Shown: piece after piece, positions 38,603 to 46,842 of the stretch | Layout of the letters: every line of letters begins with the position of its first letter | Position numbering within the stretch: the stretch's first letter is position 1 | Assembly: GCF_018729255.1 (NCBI RefSeq) | Contig: NZ_CP076061.1 | Location: forward strand, 1,240,001 to 1,304,000 | Length of the DNA: 64,000 nt | Source of the DNA: Cupriavidus sp. EM10 | GTDB taxonomy: Bacteria > Pseudomonadota > Gammaproteobacteria > Burkholderiales > Burkholderiaceae | Reading direction: 5' to 3' | The notes under the pieces: model-generated | Database searches by the model: none | Told to the model about the DNA's origin: nothing | The model's input: the letters and a program-made list of their open reading frames with translations, nothing else | Program-made: the position numbers and the translations under genes

Positions 38603-39786
38603 GCGCCGCCAGCAACCGGGTGGCGCTGGCGCACGCCAACCCCGATGCGGCCCCGCTGCTGGCCGCCGCGCACGAAGTGGCCGCCGTCGCACGCACCCAC
38701 GCCGACGCCGTGGACCAGGACGCACGGTTTCCCGTGGAAGCCTTCGCGGCGCTGCGCGCCCACGGCCTGCTTGGCGCGATGGTGCCGGCGGAGCAGGGCG
38801 GCGCCGGCGCTTCGCTGGCCACGGTGGCTGCCATCTGCCGCGAACTGGGCCAGGCCTGCTCGGCCACGGGCATGATCTACGCGATGCACCAGATCCAGGT
38901 TGCCTGCCTGGTCGACCATGGCGCCGGCAGTGACTGGCACACCCAGTGGCTGGCGCGCGTGGCCAGCGACCAGCTGCTGCTGGCATCGGCCACGTCCGAG
39001 GAGGCCATCGGCGGGGCGCTGCGCAGCAGCGGCTGCGCGGTCAACGCGGAAGGCGCACGCTTTCATCTGCTGAAGATGGCGCCGACGATTTCCTATGGCG
39101 CGCATGCCGACGGCATCCTGATCACGGCCCGCCGTCACGCCGACGCCTCGCCGTCCGACCAGGTGCTGGTCTGCGCGATGAAGTCCGACTACACGCTGCA
39201 GAGCCTGAACAGCTGGGACACGCTCGGCATGCGCGGCACCTGCAGCAACGGTTTCCGCCTGGAGGCCACCGGCAACCTGGAGCAGATCATGCCGGCGTCG
39301 TTCGGCGAGATTGCCGACGCCACGATGACGCCGGTATCGCACATCCTGTGGAGCGCGCTGTGGGTAGGTATCTGCAGCGATGCGGTGGCCCGCGCCAAAA
39401 CGTTCTTCCAGGGCCAGGCGCGTGCGCGGCCCGGCTCCCTGCCACCATCCGCGTCGCGCGTGGCCGAGGCCGTGAGCCTGCTGGAGATGATGGAAGCGCG
39501 CCTTGAGATGGCGCTTGCGCGCCAGCGCGGCCGCCATGCCAATGCATCCGTATCCGCCGCGTTTGCGCTGGCGGCGGGCATGAACGGGCTGAAGACGTCC
39601 ATGTCGACGATGGCGCTGGAGGTGGTGCAACAAGCGCTGCTGGTATGCGGCATGGCGGGCTACAAGCACGGCACGCCGTTCAGCCTGGGCCGTCACCTGC
39701 GCGACCTGTGGTCCGCGCCGCTGATGATCAACAACGATCGCATCCAGACCAATACGGCCAATCTGTTGCTGGCCGACCGTTCGTAA
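38599..39786 (+). CDS. Acyl-CoA-dehydrogenase-like flavoprotein
   Basis: 395 residues with the acyl-CoA dehydrogenase fold: helical N-domain (Leu-Gly-Ala-Met-Val-Pro-Ala-Glu-Gln-Gly-Gly-Ala-Gly), beta domain, and helical C-domain (Gln-Gln-Ala-Leu-Leu-Val-Cys-Gly-Met-Ala-Gly-Tyr). The segment that normally holds the catalytic Glu (Tyr-Glu-Gly-Thr) reads Ile-Asn-Asn-Asp-Arg-Ile, so classical alpha-beta dehydrogenation by that Glu is doubtful. It might oxidise or hydroxylate a carrier-bound aminoacyl group, as related flavoproteins do in peptide pathways. ATGA overlap with the carrier protein gene shows coupling. Confidence 0.83.
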   Translation: MSAASNRVALAHANPDAAPLLAAAHEVAAVARTHADAVDQDARFPVEAFAALRAHGLLGAMVPAEQGGAGASLATVAAICRELGQACSATGMIYAMHQIQVACLVDHGAGSDWHTQWLARVASDQLLLASATSEEAIGGALRSSGCAVNAEGARFHLLKMAPTISYGAHADGILITARRHADASPSDQVLVCAMKSDYTLQSLNSWDTLGMRGTCSNGFRLEATGNLEQIMPASFGEIADATMTPVSHILWSALWVGICSDAVARAKTFFQGQARARPGSLPPSASRVAEAVSLLEMMEARLEMALARQRGRHANASVSAAFALAAGMNGLKTSMSTMALEVVQQALLVCGMAGYKHGTPFSLGRHLRDLWSAPLMINNDRIQTNTANLLLADRS

Positions 39787-39796
39787 GGAGCCCTCG

Positions 39797-40759
39797 ATGG
39801 ATGCTCATGCACTGACCGACACCGCGCAGGTGGGCGGCGCGGGCGAATCCGCCCCCGCGCCCACCTATCTCCAGCAACTGCTGGCGGCCGGCCTGCTGAT
39901 CGAAACCGGCGTCAAGGGCCTGTACGGCCGCAGTGCCTGCTTCGAGGCCATTGCCGACGGCCTGAACGTGGCCATCACGCGGATCGGTGCGGACCAGCAA
40001 GCCGAGGTCCTGCGCTTTCCGCCCGCCATGGGGCAGCAGGATTTCGAGACCAGCGAATACCTGAAGAGCTTTCCGCAACTGGCCGGCACGATCCACAGCT
40101 TCTGTGGCGACGATCGCGCGCACCGCCGGCTGCTGGCGCGCGTGGAGGACAAGCAGGACTGGAGCGACCAGCAAACATTCACGGGCGTGGTGCTGACCCC
40201 GGCCGCCTGCTATCCGATCTATCCGGTGGTGGCCCGGCGCGGCCCGTTGCCCGAGGCCGGTAAGGTGGTGGACGTGCTGTCGTACTGCTACCGGCACGAG
40301 CCGTCGCTCGAACCCACGCGCATGCAGCTGTTCCGGCAGCGCGAATACGTCTGCCTGGGATCGCCCGATCGCATCCTGGCGTTCCGGCAGCTCTGGATGG
40401 AGCGCGGACAGGCCCTGGCACACGCGCTGCAATTGCCGGTCGAGGTCGACGTGGCCAACGATCCATTCTTCGGACGGGGCGGCAAGATCGTGGCCGACAG
40501 CCAGCGCGAGCTGAAACTGAAATTCGAGCTGCTGGTACCGGTCAACGACAACGCACCGCCCACGGCCTGCATGAGTTTCAATTACCACATGGACCACTTT
40601 GGCGCGCTCTGGCACATCGGCCTGGCCGATGGCGGCGTGGCTCACACCGGGTGTGTGGGCTTCGGCATCGAACGGCTGGCCCTGGCGCTGCTCAAGCATC
40701 ATGGGCTGGACCCCGCGAAGTGGCCGCAACCGGTGCGCGAGGCGCTGGGAGGCGTGTAA
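39797..40759 (+). CDS. Amino acid:[carrier protein] ligase (class II seryl-tRNA synthetase-like)
   Basis: 320 residues, much shorter than SerRS because the tRNA-binding arm is absent. Class II motif 2 is seen in Tyr-Arg-His-Glu-Pro-Ser-Leu-Glu-Pro-Thr-Arg-Met near 175 and motif 3 in Gly-Phe-Gly-Ile-Glu-Arg-Leu-Ala near 300. The Cys in Thr-Pro-Ala-Ala-Cys-Tyr-Pro and that in His-Thr-Gly-Cys-Val could be zinc ligands as in atypical SerRS. Known family members load glycine or alanine onto a carrier protein. The carrier two genes upstream is the likely acceptor. GGAG precedes the ATG. Confidence 0.88.
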   Translation: MDAHALTDTAQVGGAGESAPAPTYLQQLLAAGLLIETGVKGLYGRSACFEAIADGLNVAITRIGADQQAEVLRFPPAMGQQDFETSEYLKSFPQLAGTIHSFCGDDRAHRRLLARVEDKQDWSDQQTFTGVVLTPAACYPIYPVVARRGPLPEAGKVVDVLSYCYRHEPSLEPTRMQLFRQREYVCLGSPDRILAFRQLWMERGQALAHALQLPVEVDVANDPFFGRGGKIVADSQRELKLKFELLVPVNDNAPPTACMSFNYHMDHFGALWHIGLADGGVAHTGCVGFGIERLALALLKHHGLDPAKWPQPVREALGGV

Positions 40760-41746
40760 ATGTACGGAGACGGCAAGGCTGTGCGCGCGCGTGGCGGTGC
40801 GTATGCGCTGCACGGCGGCAACCCGGTTTGGTCGTATGCCAACCGCCATATCGACTTGTGGATCGAGCTGCTGCATGGCTGGGACTTCGAACCCATCGCC
40901 GCGCTGCCTTTCACCGTCACGCTCGATTTCGCCGGCGACCAGTTCACATCGTCGAACATCCCCTCCGCCGACCTGGAGCGCCTGTTCGGCGTGGTCCGGG
41001 ACGAACTGTCGACCTACGGCCGGCTGGAGGTACATATCGCCGCCCAGACCAATCGCGGCAACGCCGTGCTGCTGGAGGTGGACAGCTACCAGCTGCCCCA
41101 GCCGGTGGGCGCCTACCGGCGCCAGCATGCGCGGGCCTGCATCGCCATCGACGTGCTGGTGCCGGACGCCACCGCGGTGGGCTACTACCATCAGGACGGC
41201 TACCACACCGCCAGCGGCGACGACTACACGGCCATCTTCCGCATGCCTTCGCACGAGACCATGTGGGGCGTGGCCACGTTTCCCCAGGCCGAAGTGGTGC
41301 GGCGGCGCTTTCCGGCGCTCTGCGGCGACGACCTGCTGCACGCGTCGCTGGACCTGCTGCGCGGACACCTGGCGCGGCGCCCGCGTGACAACCCGATCCG
41401 GGCGTTCCGGGCCGTGTTCCCGGCGCATCTCGAACAGCTGATGGCCAAGGGCGAGCCCAATTTCCAGATCTATGCCGCCACGGTGCTGCGCCAGCTTGGC
41501 GCCAATTTCGAACTGCTCGGCCGCTATGTGCGCTGGCTGGTCATGCGGGGGCAGTCGCTGCCCGATTCCGTGGCCGAGGCGTGCTACACGATGGCGTCCG
41601 AGGCGATGGTGATGCAGTTCCGCCTGATGCGCGCGGTGATCAGCCACAAGCCCGACAGTTGCGAAGACTGCCTGGAGCAGCTCGAAATGGCCTACCAGGG
41701 TACGGTGCCCGCGCTGGCGGCCCACTTCGGAGAAACCGTCACATGA
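40760..41746 (+). CDS. DUF1839-family protein, copy A
   Basis: 328 residues; starts at the base after the ligase stop. A conserved block Asp-Leu-Trp-Ile-Glu-Leu-Leu-His-Gly near residue 32 is shared with copy B (45518-46552), as are Leu-Leu-Glu-Val-Asp-Ser-Tyr, a conserved His (Arg-Gln-His) followed by Ala-Ile-Asp, Gly-Asp-Asp-Tyr, and Arg-Gln-Leu-Gly-Ala-Asn-Phe-Glu. In copy B the block is preceded by Asn-Cys-Tyr, here by Asn-Arg-His, so the possible nucleophile is missing. The family has no proven function; the context suggests transfer of the carrier-bound amino acid. Confidence 0.82.
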   Translation: MYGDGKAVRARGGAYALHGGNPVWSYANRHIDLWIELLHGWDFEPIAALPFTVTLDFAGDQFTSSNIPSADLERLFGVVRDELSTYGRLEVHIAAQTNRGNAVLLEVDSYQLPQPVGAYRRQHARACIAIDVLVPDATAVGYYHQDGYHTASGDDYTAIFRMPSHETMWGVATFPQAEVVRRRFPALCGDDLLHASLDLLRGHLARRPRDNPIRAFRAVFPAHLEQLMAKGEPNFQIYAATVLRQLGANFELLGRYVRWLVMRGQSLPDSVAEACYTMASEAMVMQFRLMRAVISHKPDSCEDCLEQLEMAYQGTVPALAAHFGETVT

Positions 41747-44307
41747 CTGCACGCGATCCGGCACCGGCACTCCTGCCCCTTCTGCGGCCCGGCGTGGCCG
41801 TGGGCCGGGCGCGTCTGGAAGGCGACTGGACCTTCCTCGAAACCTTCGCCAACGCGGCCGCGCATCCGGGCGAGCTGTCGGAGACGGGCCACTGGCTGCC
41901 CGCGCCCGTGCCGGGCACCGTGGCCAGCGCGCTGCGCGCGGCCCGGCGTTGGGACGATGCATCGCCGCCGCCGCTGCACCAGCATGACTACTGGTATCGG
42001 CTGCAATTTTCGGGCAGCGGACGCCGCCTGCTGCGTTTCAACGGCCTGGCGACGATTGCCGAGGTCTGGCTCAACGGCCAGCACATCCTGACCACGCGGC
42101 ACATGTTCGCGGCGCACCAGGTGGAAGTGGAACTGGCCGGCGCCGACAACGTGCTGCATATCTGCTTTCGCGCGCTGCATCCGTGGCTGCGCAAGCAGCG
42201 CGGCCCGGTGCGCTGGAAGCCGCGGATGATCCAGCCGCCATCGCTGCGCACGGTGCGGACCACGCTGCTCGGTCATATGCCCGGCTGGTGTCCGCCCGTC
42301 CATGCGGTGGGACCGTGGCGCGATATCGAGCTGCTGGACCCGATTGGCACCGATCCCACCCATGGCGTGCGCGCCGCGCTGTCGGCGCGGATCGACGGTA
42401 CCGACGGCGTGGTGGCCCTGCAATTGCACTTTCCGGGCGAGGCGCCCGCGCACGGCGCCTTCTCGGCCATCGGCCCCGACCACGCGATCTGGCACGGCGA
42501 CCTGCGCCGCACCGGCCCGCACACGCTGGCGGGCACGCTGCGCGTCGCGAACGCGGAACGCTGGTGGCCGCATACCCATGGCGATCCGGCGCTGTATCGC
42601 ATCGACGCCAGCCTGGGCGGCCACGTGCTGGCCTGCGGCAACGTCGGCTTCCGCACGATTACCGAGGACCGCGACGGCGAACCGGGTGCGTTCGGACTGC
42701 GCGTCAACGGCGAGCGCGTGTTCTGCCGGGGCGCATGCGTGTCCAGCCACGACCTGCCCGGCCTGGCCGATACCGACGAGGCCGTGGCGCGCTGGCTGCG
42801 GCTGGCCCGCGATGCCGGCGCCAACATGGTGCGGGTCAGCGGCGTCACCTGCTATCCCGGCGAAGCGTTCTACCGTCAGTGCGACGCGCTGGGCCTGCTG
42901 GTCTGGCAGGACTTCATGTTCGCCAACTTCGATTATGGCAACGACACCGGCGCGGCGTGGATGGATGATGCGCGGCGCGAGGTCTCCCAGTGGCTGGCCT
43001 CTTCCGGGGCCCACGCCAGCCTGGCCGTGCTGTGCGGCGGCAGCGAGGCCGAGCAGCAGGCGGCGATGATGGGTGTTCCGCGCGGCGCCTGGCGCCAGCC
43101 GCTGTTCGATACGCTGATCCCCGCGCTGGTGTCCGAGCATCGGCCCGACGTGGTCTACGTGCGCAATTCGCCCAGCGAAGGCGCCTGGCCGTTCCAGGTC
43201 GATACCGGCGTCTCCCACTATTACGGCGTGGGCGCGTACCAGCGGCCGCTTGCCGATGCCCGGCTGGCCAACGTCCGCTTCACGTCGGAATGCCTGGCCT
43301 TTGCCAACGTGCCGTGCGCGCGTACGCTGGCCGATGCCGGGCTGTCGCAGCCGTACCATGATCCGCGCTGGAAGGCGCGCGTGCCGCGCGACGCTGGCGC
43401 AGCGTGGGATTTCGAGGATATCCGCGACTTCTACCTGCGCGAGATATTCGACGTCGATCCGCCGCGCCTGCGCTATGAACGGCCGGCGCGGTACCTGACG
43501 CTGTCGCGCGCCGTGGTGGCCGAAATCATGACCCAGGTGTTCGGCGAATGGCGCCGCGCCGGTTCCACCTGCCGGGGCGGTCTGGTCTGGCAGCTGCAGG
43601 ACCTGCTGCCGGGCGCGGGCTGGGGCATCGTCGACGCGAACGCGCGGCCCAAATCGGCATGGCATGCGTTGCGGCAGGTCTGGCAGCCGCTGCAGGTCAT
43701 CCTGACGGATGAGGGGTTGAACGGGCTGCACGTCCATGTGGTCAATGAAAGTGCGTCGCCGCGCACTGTGCGGCTGACGCTGCGCTGTCTGCGAGACGGC
43801 GAGGCCGTGGCTGCCCAGGCGGAGCAGGTGCTGACGCTGGCGCCGCGCGAGACGCGGCGGCTGGTGGCGGCGGAGCTGCTCGATCACTTCTTCGATTTCA
43901 CCTACGCGTACCGCTTCGGACCGCCCGCGCATGACGTGGTGCTGGCCACGCTGCACGACGCGTCGCCCGATGCCGGCGCGGATGCATCTGCAAGCCCCTT
44001 GCTGAGCCAGTCGGCGTACCTGCCGGACCGCCGCGCCGACGCGCTGCAGGACCCGGGCCTGAGCGCCAGCGTGGCGTGCGAGGACGGCGTCTGGTGGCTG
44101 ACCGTCAGCGCCCGCCGCTTTGCGCGGTGGGTCCATGTCGACGACCACGCCTGCACGCCGGAAACCGACTGGTTCCACCTGGGACCCGGCGAATCGCGCC
44201 GTATCCGCCTGATGCACGATGCGGCGGATGCCACCCTGGCGGGAGCCATCCCTTCGGGTGAAGTATCTGCCTTGAACGCTTCACGCTCGGTCAGCTACGA
44301 CGGCTGA
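41743..44307 (+). CDS. Glycoside hydrolase family 2 (beta-mannosidase-like) protein
   Basis: 854 residues, cytoplasmic by sequence (no signal). N-terminal sugar-binding domain with Leu-Arg-Phe-Asn-Gly-Leu-Ala-Thr-Ile-Ala-Glu-Val-Trp-Leu-Asn-Gly, immunoglobulin-like domain, then a TIM barrel. The acid/base region reads Cys-Gly-Gly-Ser-Glu (usual Gly-Asn-Glu), and the nucleophile candidate is in Phe-Thr-Ser-Glu-Cys. ATGA overlap with the DUF1839 gene makes it part of the carrier-protein cassette. A mannosidase would fit the ManC-dependent polysaccharide, but the altered Asn to Ser leaves activity open. Confidence 0.85.
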   Translation: MTARDPAPALLPLLRPGVAVGRARLEGDWTFLETFANAAAHPGELSETGHWLPAPVPGTVASALRAARRWDDASPPPLHQHDYWYRLQFSGSGRRLLRFNGLATIAEVWLNGQHILTTRHMFAAHQVEVELAGADNVLHICFRALHPWLRKQRGPVRWKPRMIQPPSLRTVRTTLLGHMPGWCPPVHAVGPWRDIELLDPIGTDPTHGVRAALSARIDGTDGVVALQLHFPGEAPAHGAFSAIGPDHAIWHGDLRRTGPHTLAGTLRVANAERWWPHTHGDPALYRIDASLGGHVLACGNVGFRTITEDRDGEPGAFGLRVNGERVFCRGACVSSHDLPGLADTDEAVARWLRLARDAGANMVRVSGVTCYPGEAFYRQCDALGLLVWQDFMFANFDYGNDTGAAWMDDARREVSQWLASSGAHASLAVLCGGSEAEQQAAMMGVPRGAWRQPLFDTLIPALVSEHRPDVVYVRNSPSEGAWPFQVDTGVSHYYGVGAYQRPLADARLANVRFTSECLAFANVPCARTLADAGLSQPYHDPRWKARVPRDAGAAWDFEDIRDFYLREIFDVDPPRLRYERPARYLTLSRAVVAEIMTQVFGEWRRAGSTCRGGLVWQLQDLLPGAGWGIVDANARPKSAWHALRQVWQPLQVILTDEGLNGLHVHVVNESASPRTVRLTLRCLRDGEAVAAQAEQVLTLAPRETRRLVAAELLDHFFDFTYAYRFGPPAHDVVLATLHDASPDAGADASASPLLSQSAYLPDRRADALQDPGLSASVACEDGVWWLTVSARRFARWVHVDDHACTPETDWFHLGPGESRRIRLMHDAADATLAGAIPSGEVSALNASRSVSYDG

Positions 44308-44699
44308 ACTCATCCTTCTCCACCTGCCCGCCAGGCCGCGTCTGGCGCGGCAGGACACATTTCCCTCCTCCCGCCGGACGGTATGCACGCCCGTGCAGCC
44401 GCCGCGACGCCTCACCCGTTTTCCTACATCCAACCTACGCATGGATGACGCCCTGACCTATCCGTCTGCCTACTGTCAGTTCTGTGCTCAATGGCACTTA
44501 ATACAGTCAACAACGAAGAGGAAACCGGAGCACCAAGGGCAACACGCTTCGGCAAGGTTCACGGGTGGCGGCCTCAGGGCCGCCGGGCATTCGCCAGCAA
44601 GCTAGCTGATAAAAGGGCGGAGCGGCGATGTCGGGTCACGCGTCTCGCAGGTACTGCGGCGTTCCGACGTCATTGCTCCTGGGTCATACGGAGGAAGAA
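44308..44699 (+). promoter_or_regulatory. Leader region of the Crp/Fnr-type gene
   Basis: 392 bp. It contains a small GC hairpin GGCGGCC-TCA-GGGCCGCC near 44567-44584 and, at its end, GGAGGAAG just before the ATG. No ORF is supportable and no clear -35/-10 pair was seen. Confidence 0.4.
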
Positions 44700-45428
44700 A
44701 TGATTACGCAACGGTCGGACCTGCATGTCAATCATCTGCTCAATGCACTCCCGCGTCGTGAATGGGATGCGTTGTCGCGCCACTTCGAACTCGTCCGCCT
44801 GCGTGCAGGGGAGCTGCTGACCGACTCGGGCCAGCGCATCGTCCATGTGTACTTTCCCACCACGTCCGTGGTCTCGCTGCTGTCGCTGCTGGAAGATGGC
44901 GCCACGGTGGAATTCGCGGCAGTCGGCAACGAAGGGCTGGTGGGCATCCCCGTGGTGACCGGCGGCGACACGATGCCCAGCCGCGTGGAAGTGCGCAGCC
45001 CCGGCTTCGCCTATCGCATTCCCGCCCGTGTGCTGCGCTCGGAGCTGGCCCAGTTGCCGGCGCTGCAGCGCGTGACGCTGCTCTATGTGCAGGCCGTGCT
45101 GACGCAGATTGCACAGACTGCAGCCTGCAATCGCCATCACTCGCTGAACAAGCAGCTGTGCCGCTGGCTGCTGTTGGCCATCGACCGCATGAACTCGAAC
45201 GAGCTGGTGATCACGCAGCAGGTCATCGCCAACATGCTTGGCGTGCGCCGCGAGGGCGTCACCGAAGCGGCCGGCAAGCTGGAAGACCTGGGCCTGATCC
45301 ATCACAGCCGCGGCCATATCACCGTGCTGGACCGCTGCGGCCTGGAGCATCATTCGTGCGAGTGCTACAAGCTGGTCAAGCGCGAATACGACCGCCTGCT
45401 GCCGGCCCTGACGCTGGCACAGGTCTGA
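44700..45428 (+). CDS. Crp/Fnr-family transcriptional regulator
   Basis: 242 residues. N-terminal cyclic-nucleotide-type beta barrel (His-Val-Tyr-Phe-Pro-Thr-Thr-Ser-Val-Val-Ser-Leu, then Val-Gly-Asn-Glu-Gly-Leu-Val-Gly), a dimer helix, and a winged helix with Gln-Gln-Val-Ile-Ala-Asn-Met-Leu-Gly-Val-Arg-Arg-Glu-Gly-Val-Thr. No N-terminal Cys cluster for an iron-sulfur sensor; two Cys near the end (Cys-Glu-Cys) could be redox-sensitive. Strong ribosome site GGAGGAAG. It lies between the carrier cassette and copy B of DUF1839, so it may regulate either. Confidence 0.9.
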   Translation: MITQRSDLHVNHLLNALPRREWDALSRHFELVRLRAGELLTDSGQRIVHVYFPTTSVVSLLSLLEDGATVEFAAVGNEGLVGIPVVTGGDTMPSRVEVRSPGFAYRIPARVLRSELAQLPALQRVTLLYVQAVLTQIAQTAACNRHHSLNKQLCRWLLLAIDRMNSNELVITQQVIANMLGVRREGVTEAAGKLEDLGLIHHSRGHITVLDRCGLEHHSCECYKLVKREYDRLLPALTLAQV

Positions 45429-45517
45429 CGCTGGCGCCAATGCCGCATGCCTGGGGTGCCTATCGCCGCGTGGCGATGGCGGCCGGGGCGTGCGGCGGCG
45501 GCATGCGCTGGCGGATG

Positions 45518-46552
45518 TCAGCCGTGGGCTGGATCGGTGCTGCCGAACGAAGACACCAGGCCCGCCATCGTCATGTCGTAGGCCGATTCGAGATTGTCCA
45601 GGCACTCCGTGCAGAGGTCGGGCCGACCACGTGCCACGGCGCGCGCCAGGCGGAACTGCAGCACCTTGCATTCGGCCGCGATGGTGCCGGGCAGCGCGCG
45701 CAGGGCCGCCGGGACGCGGTAGCCATGCTCGTCGAGCCAGTTCAGGCAATGCTGCAGCATCTCGAAGTTGGCGCCGAGCTGGCGGGGAAGATTGAAGCCG
45801 TAGTGGTGAAAGTACGCGTCGCCACGCGCCAGGATCGTGTCGACGTGCGCGGGAAACTCGGCACGCCACCGCACGATGGGACTTTGCGCCGGGCGCCGCC
45901 CCAGGTGCCGGCGCATCAGCCGCGCCACGGCGTTGGCCAGCTCGCGGCCCTGCAGCGCCGGGCGCACGCGCGCGGCGGACTCCACGTACGGGAACAGGAT
46001 ATTGCCGTTGTCGCGCAGGTCGGGCGTGAGCCGCATCAGGCCGCGATAGTCGTCGCCATCGACGGTGTAGTGGCCCAGGCCGTGATAGTAGGACAGGGTT
46101 TGCCGCACCGTGTCGATGCCATCGATCGCCACCGTCGTCTTCACGTGATTCGCACGGTAGGCCGTGGCACGCGTGTCGGGCAGGTAGAAGCTGTCCACCT
46201 CCACCAGCATGGTCTTGCCGCGCGACACCTGCGCGGCCACGTGCGCTTCCAGCGTGTCGTAGACGGCGCTCTCCTGCACCACCGTGCCATACAGCTGTTC
46301 GAGATCGGCCTGCGGGTATTTGAAGAAGGTGAAATGGTCGCCCTCGAAATCCTGCGCCACGGTGAACGGCAGCGCCGCGCGCGGGTCGAGGTGCCAGCCG
46401 TACAGCAGTTCGATCCACAGGTCCATGTAGCAGTTCGTTTCCTGCCAGATCGCCGATTCGCCATGCAGCAGGCGTTGGGGCGCCACGACAGGGCGGGCGG
46501 CCGCTGGTTCGGGCGTCGCCGGCGCCAGGGCATTCGCTGTGCTTTGCACCAT
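45518..46552 (-). CDS. DUF1839-family protein, copy B
   Basis: 344 residues from ATG 46552. Paralog of copy A with the same block order: Asn-Cys-Tyr-Met-Asp-Leu-Trp-Ile-Glu-Leu-Leu-Tyr-Gly near residue 40, Leu-Val-Glu-Val-Asp-Ser-Phe, Asn-His-Val-Lys-Thr...Ala-Ile-Asp-Gly, Gly-Asp-Asp-Tyr and Arg-Gln-Leu-Gly-Ala-Asn-Phe-Glu. The Cys, His and Asp are spaced as in papain-like acyltransferases (BtrH type) that take acyl groups from carrier proteins; this is inference. Divergent from manC, with 290 bp between the starts. Confidence 0.82.
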   Translation of the reverse strand: MVQSTANALAPATPEPAAARPVVAPQRLLHGESAIWQETNCYMDLWIELLYGWHLDPRAALPFTVAQDFEGDHFTFFKYPQADLEQLYGTVVQESAVYDTLEAHVAAQVSRGKTMLVEVDSFYLPDTRATAYRANHVKTTVAIDGIDTVRQTLSYYHGLGHYTVDGDDYRGLMRLTPDLRDNGNILFPYVESAARVRPALQGRELANAVARLMRRHLGRRPAQSPIVRWRAEFPAHVDTILARGDAYFHHYGFNLPRQLGANFEMLQHCLNWLDEHGYRVPAALRALPGTIAAECKVLQFRLARAVARGRPDLCTECLDNLESAYDMTMAGLVSSFGSTDPAHG

Positions 46553-46842
46553 CTGTCCAGTTCTCCGGGTTGGGGCGGCGCCGGCGCCAGGCCGGCCACC
46601 ATGCGAGAAACGCGGTCCACCGCATTGGAGCCGTTCGGGCCGGGCAAATCGGTACGTTTTCCAACAAAGCCGGCGATGTCGGGCAATGCGTACGGTGCGG
46701 CGTCGAGCATGTGCGGAATCGAACAGAGTCGTGCCAGAGCAGCTTCCTACACTGGCCCCATCCACTCTGGCGCGGATGGCGTGGATGCTTGCACGGGTCA
46801 TCCCGAATCCCAGCCGCACACGGACAGTTACCAGCAGGAGGC

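Noticed and set aside
46553-46842. Sigma-54 promoter ahead of manC (TGGCGTGGATGCTTGCA, around 46770-46800)
   Set aside because: The spacing between GG and GC is 11, not 10. It would fit only if a base were in error, so it is not called.
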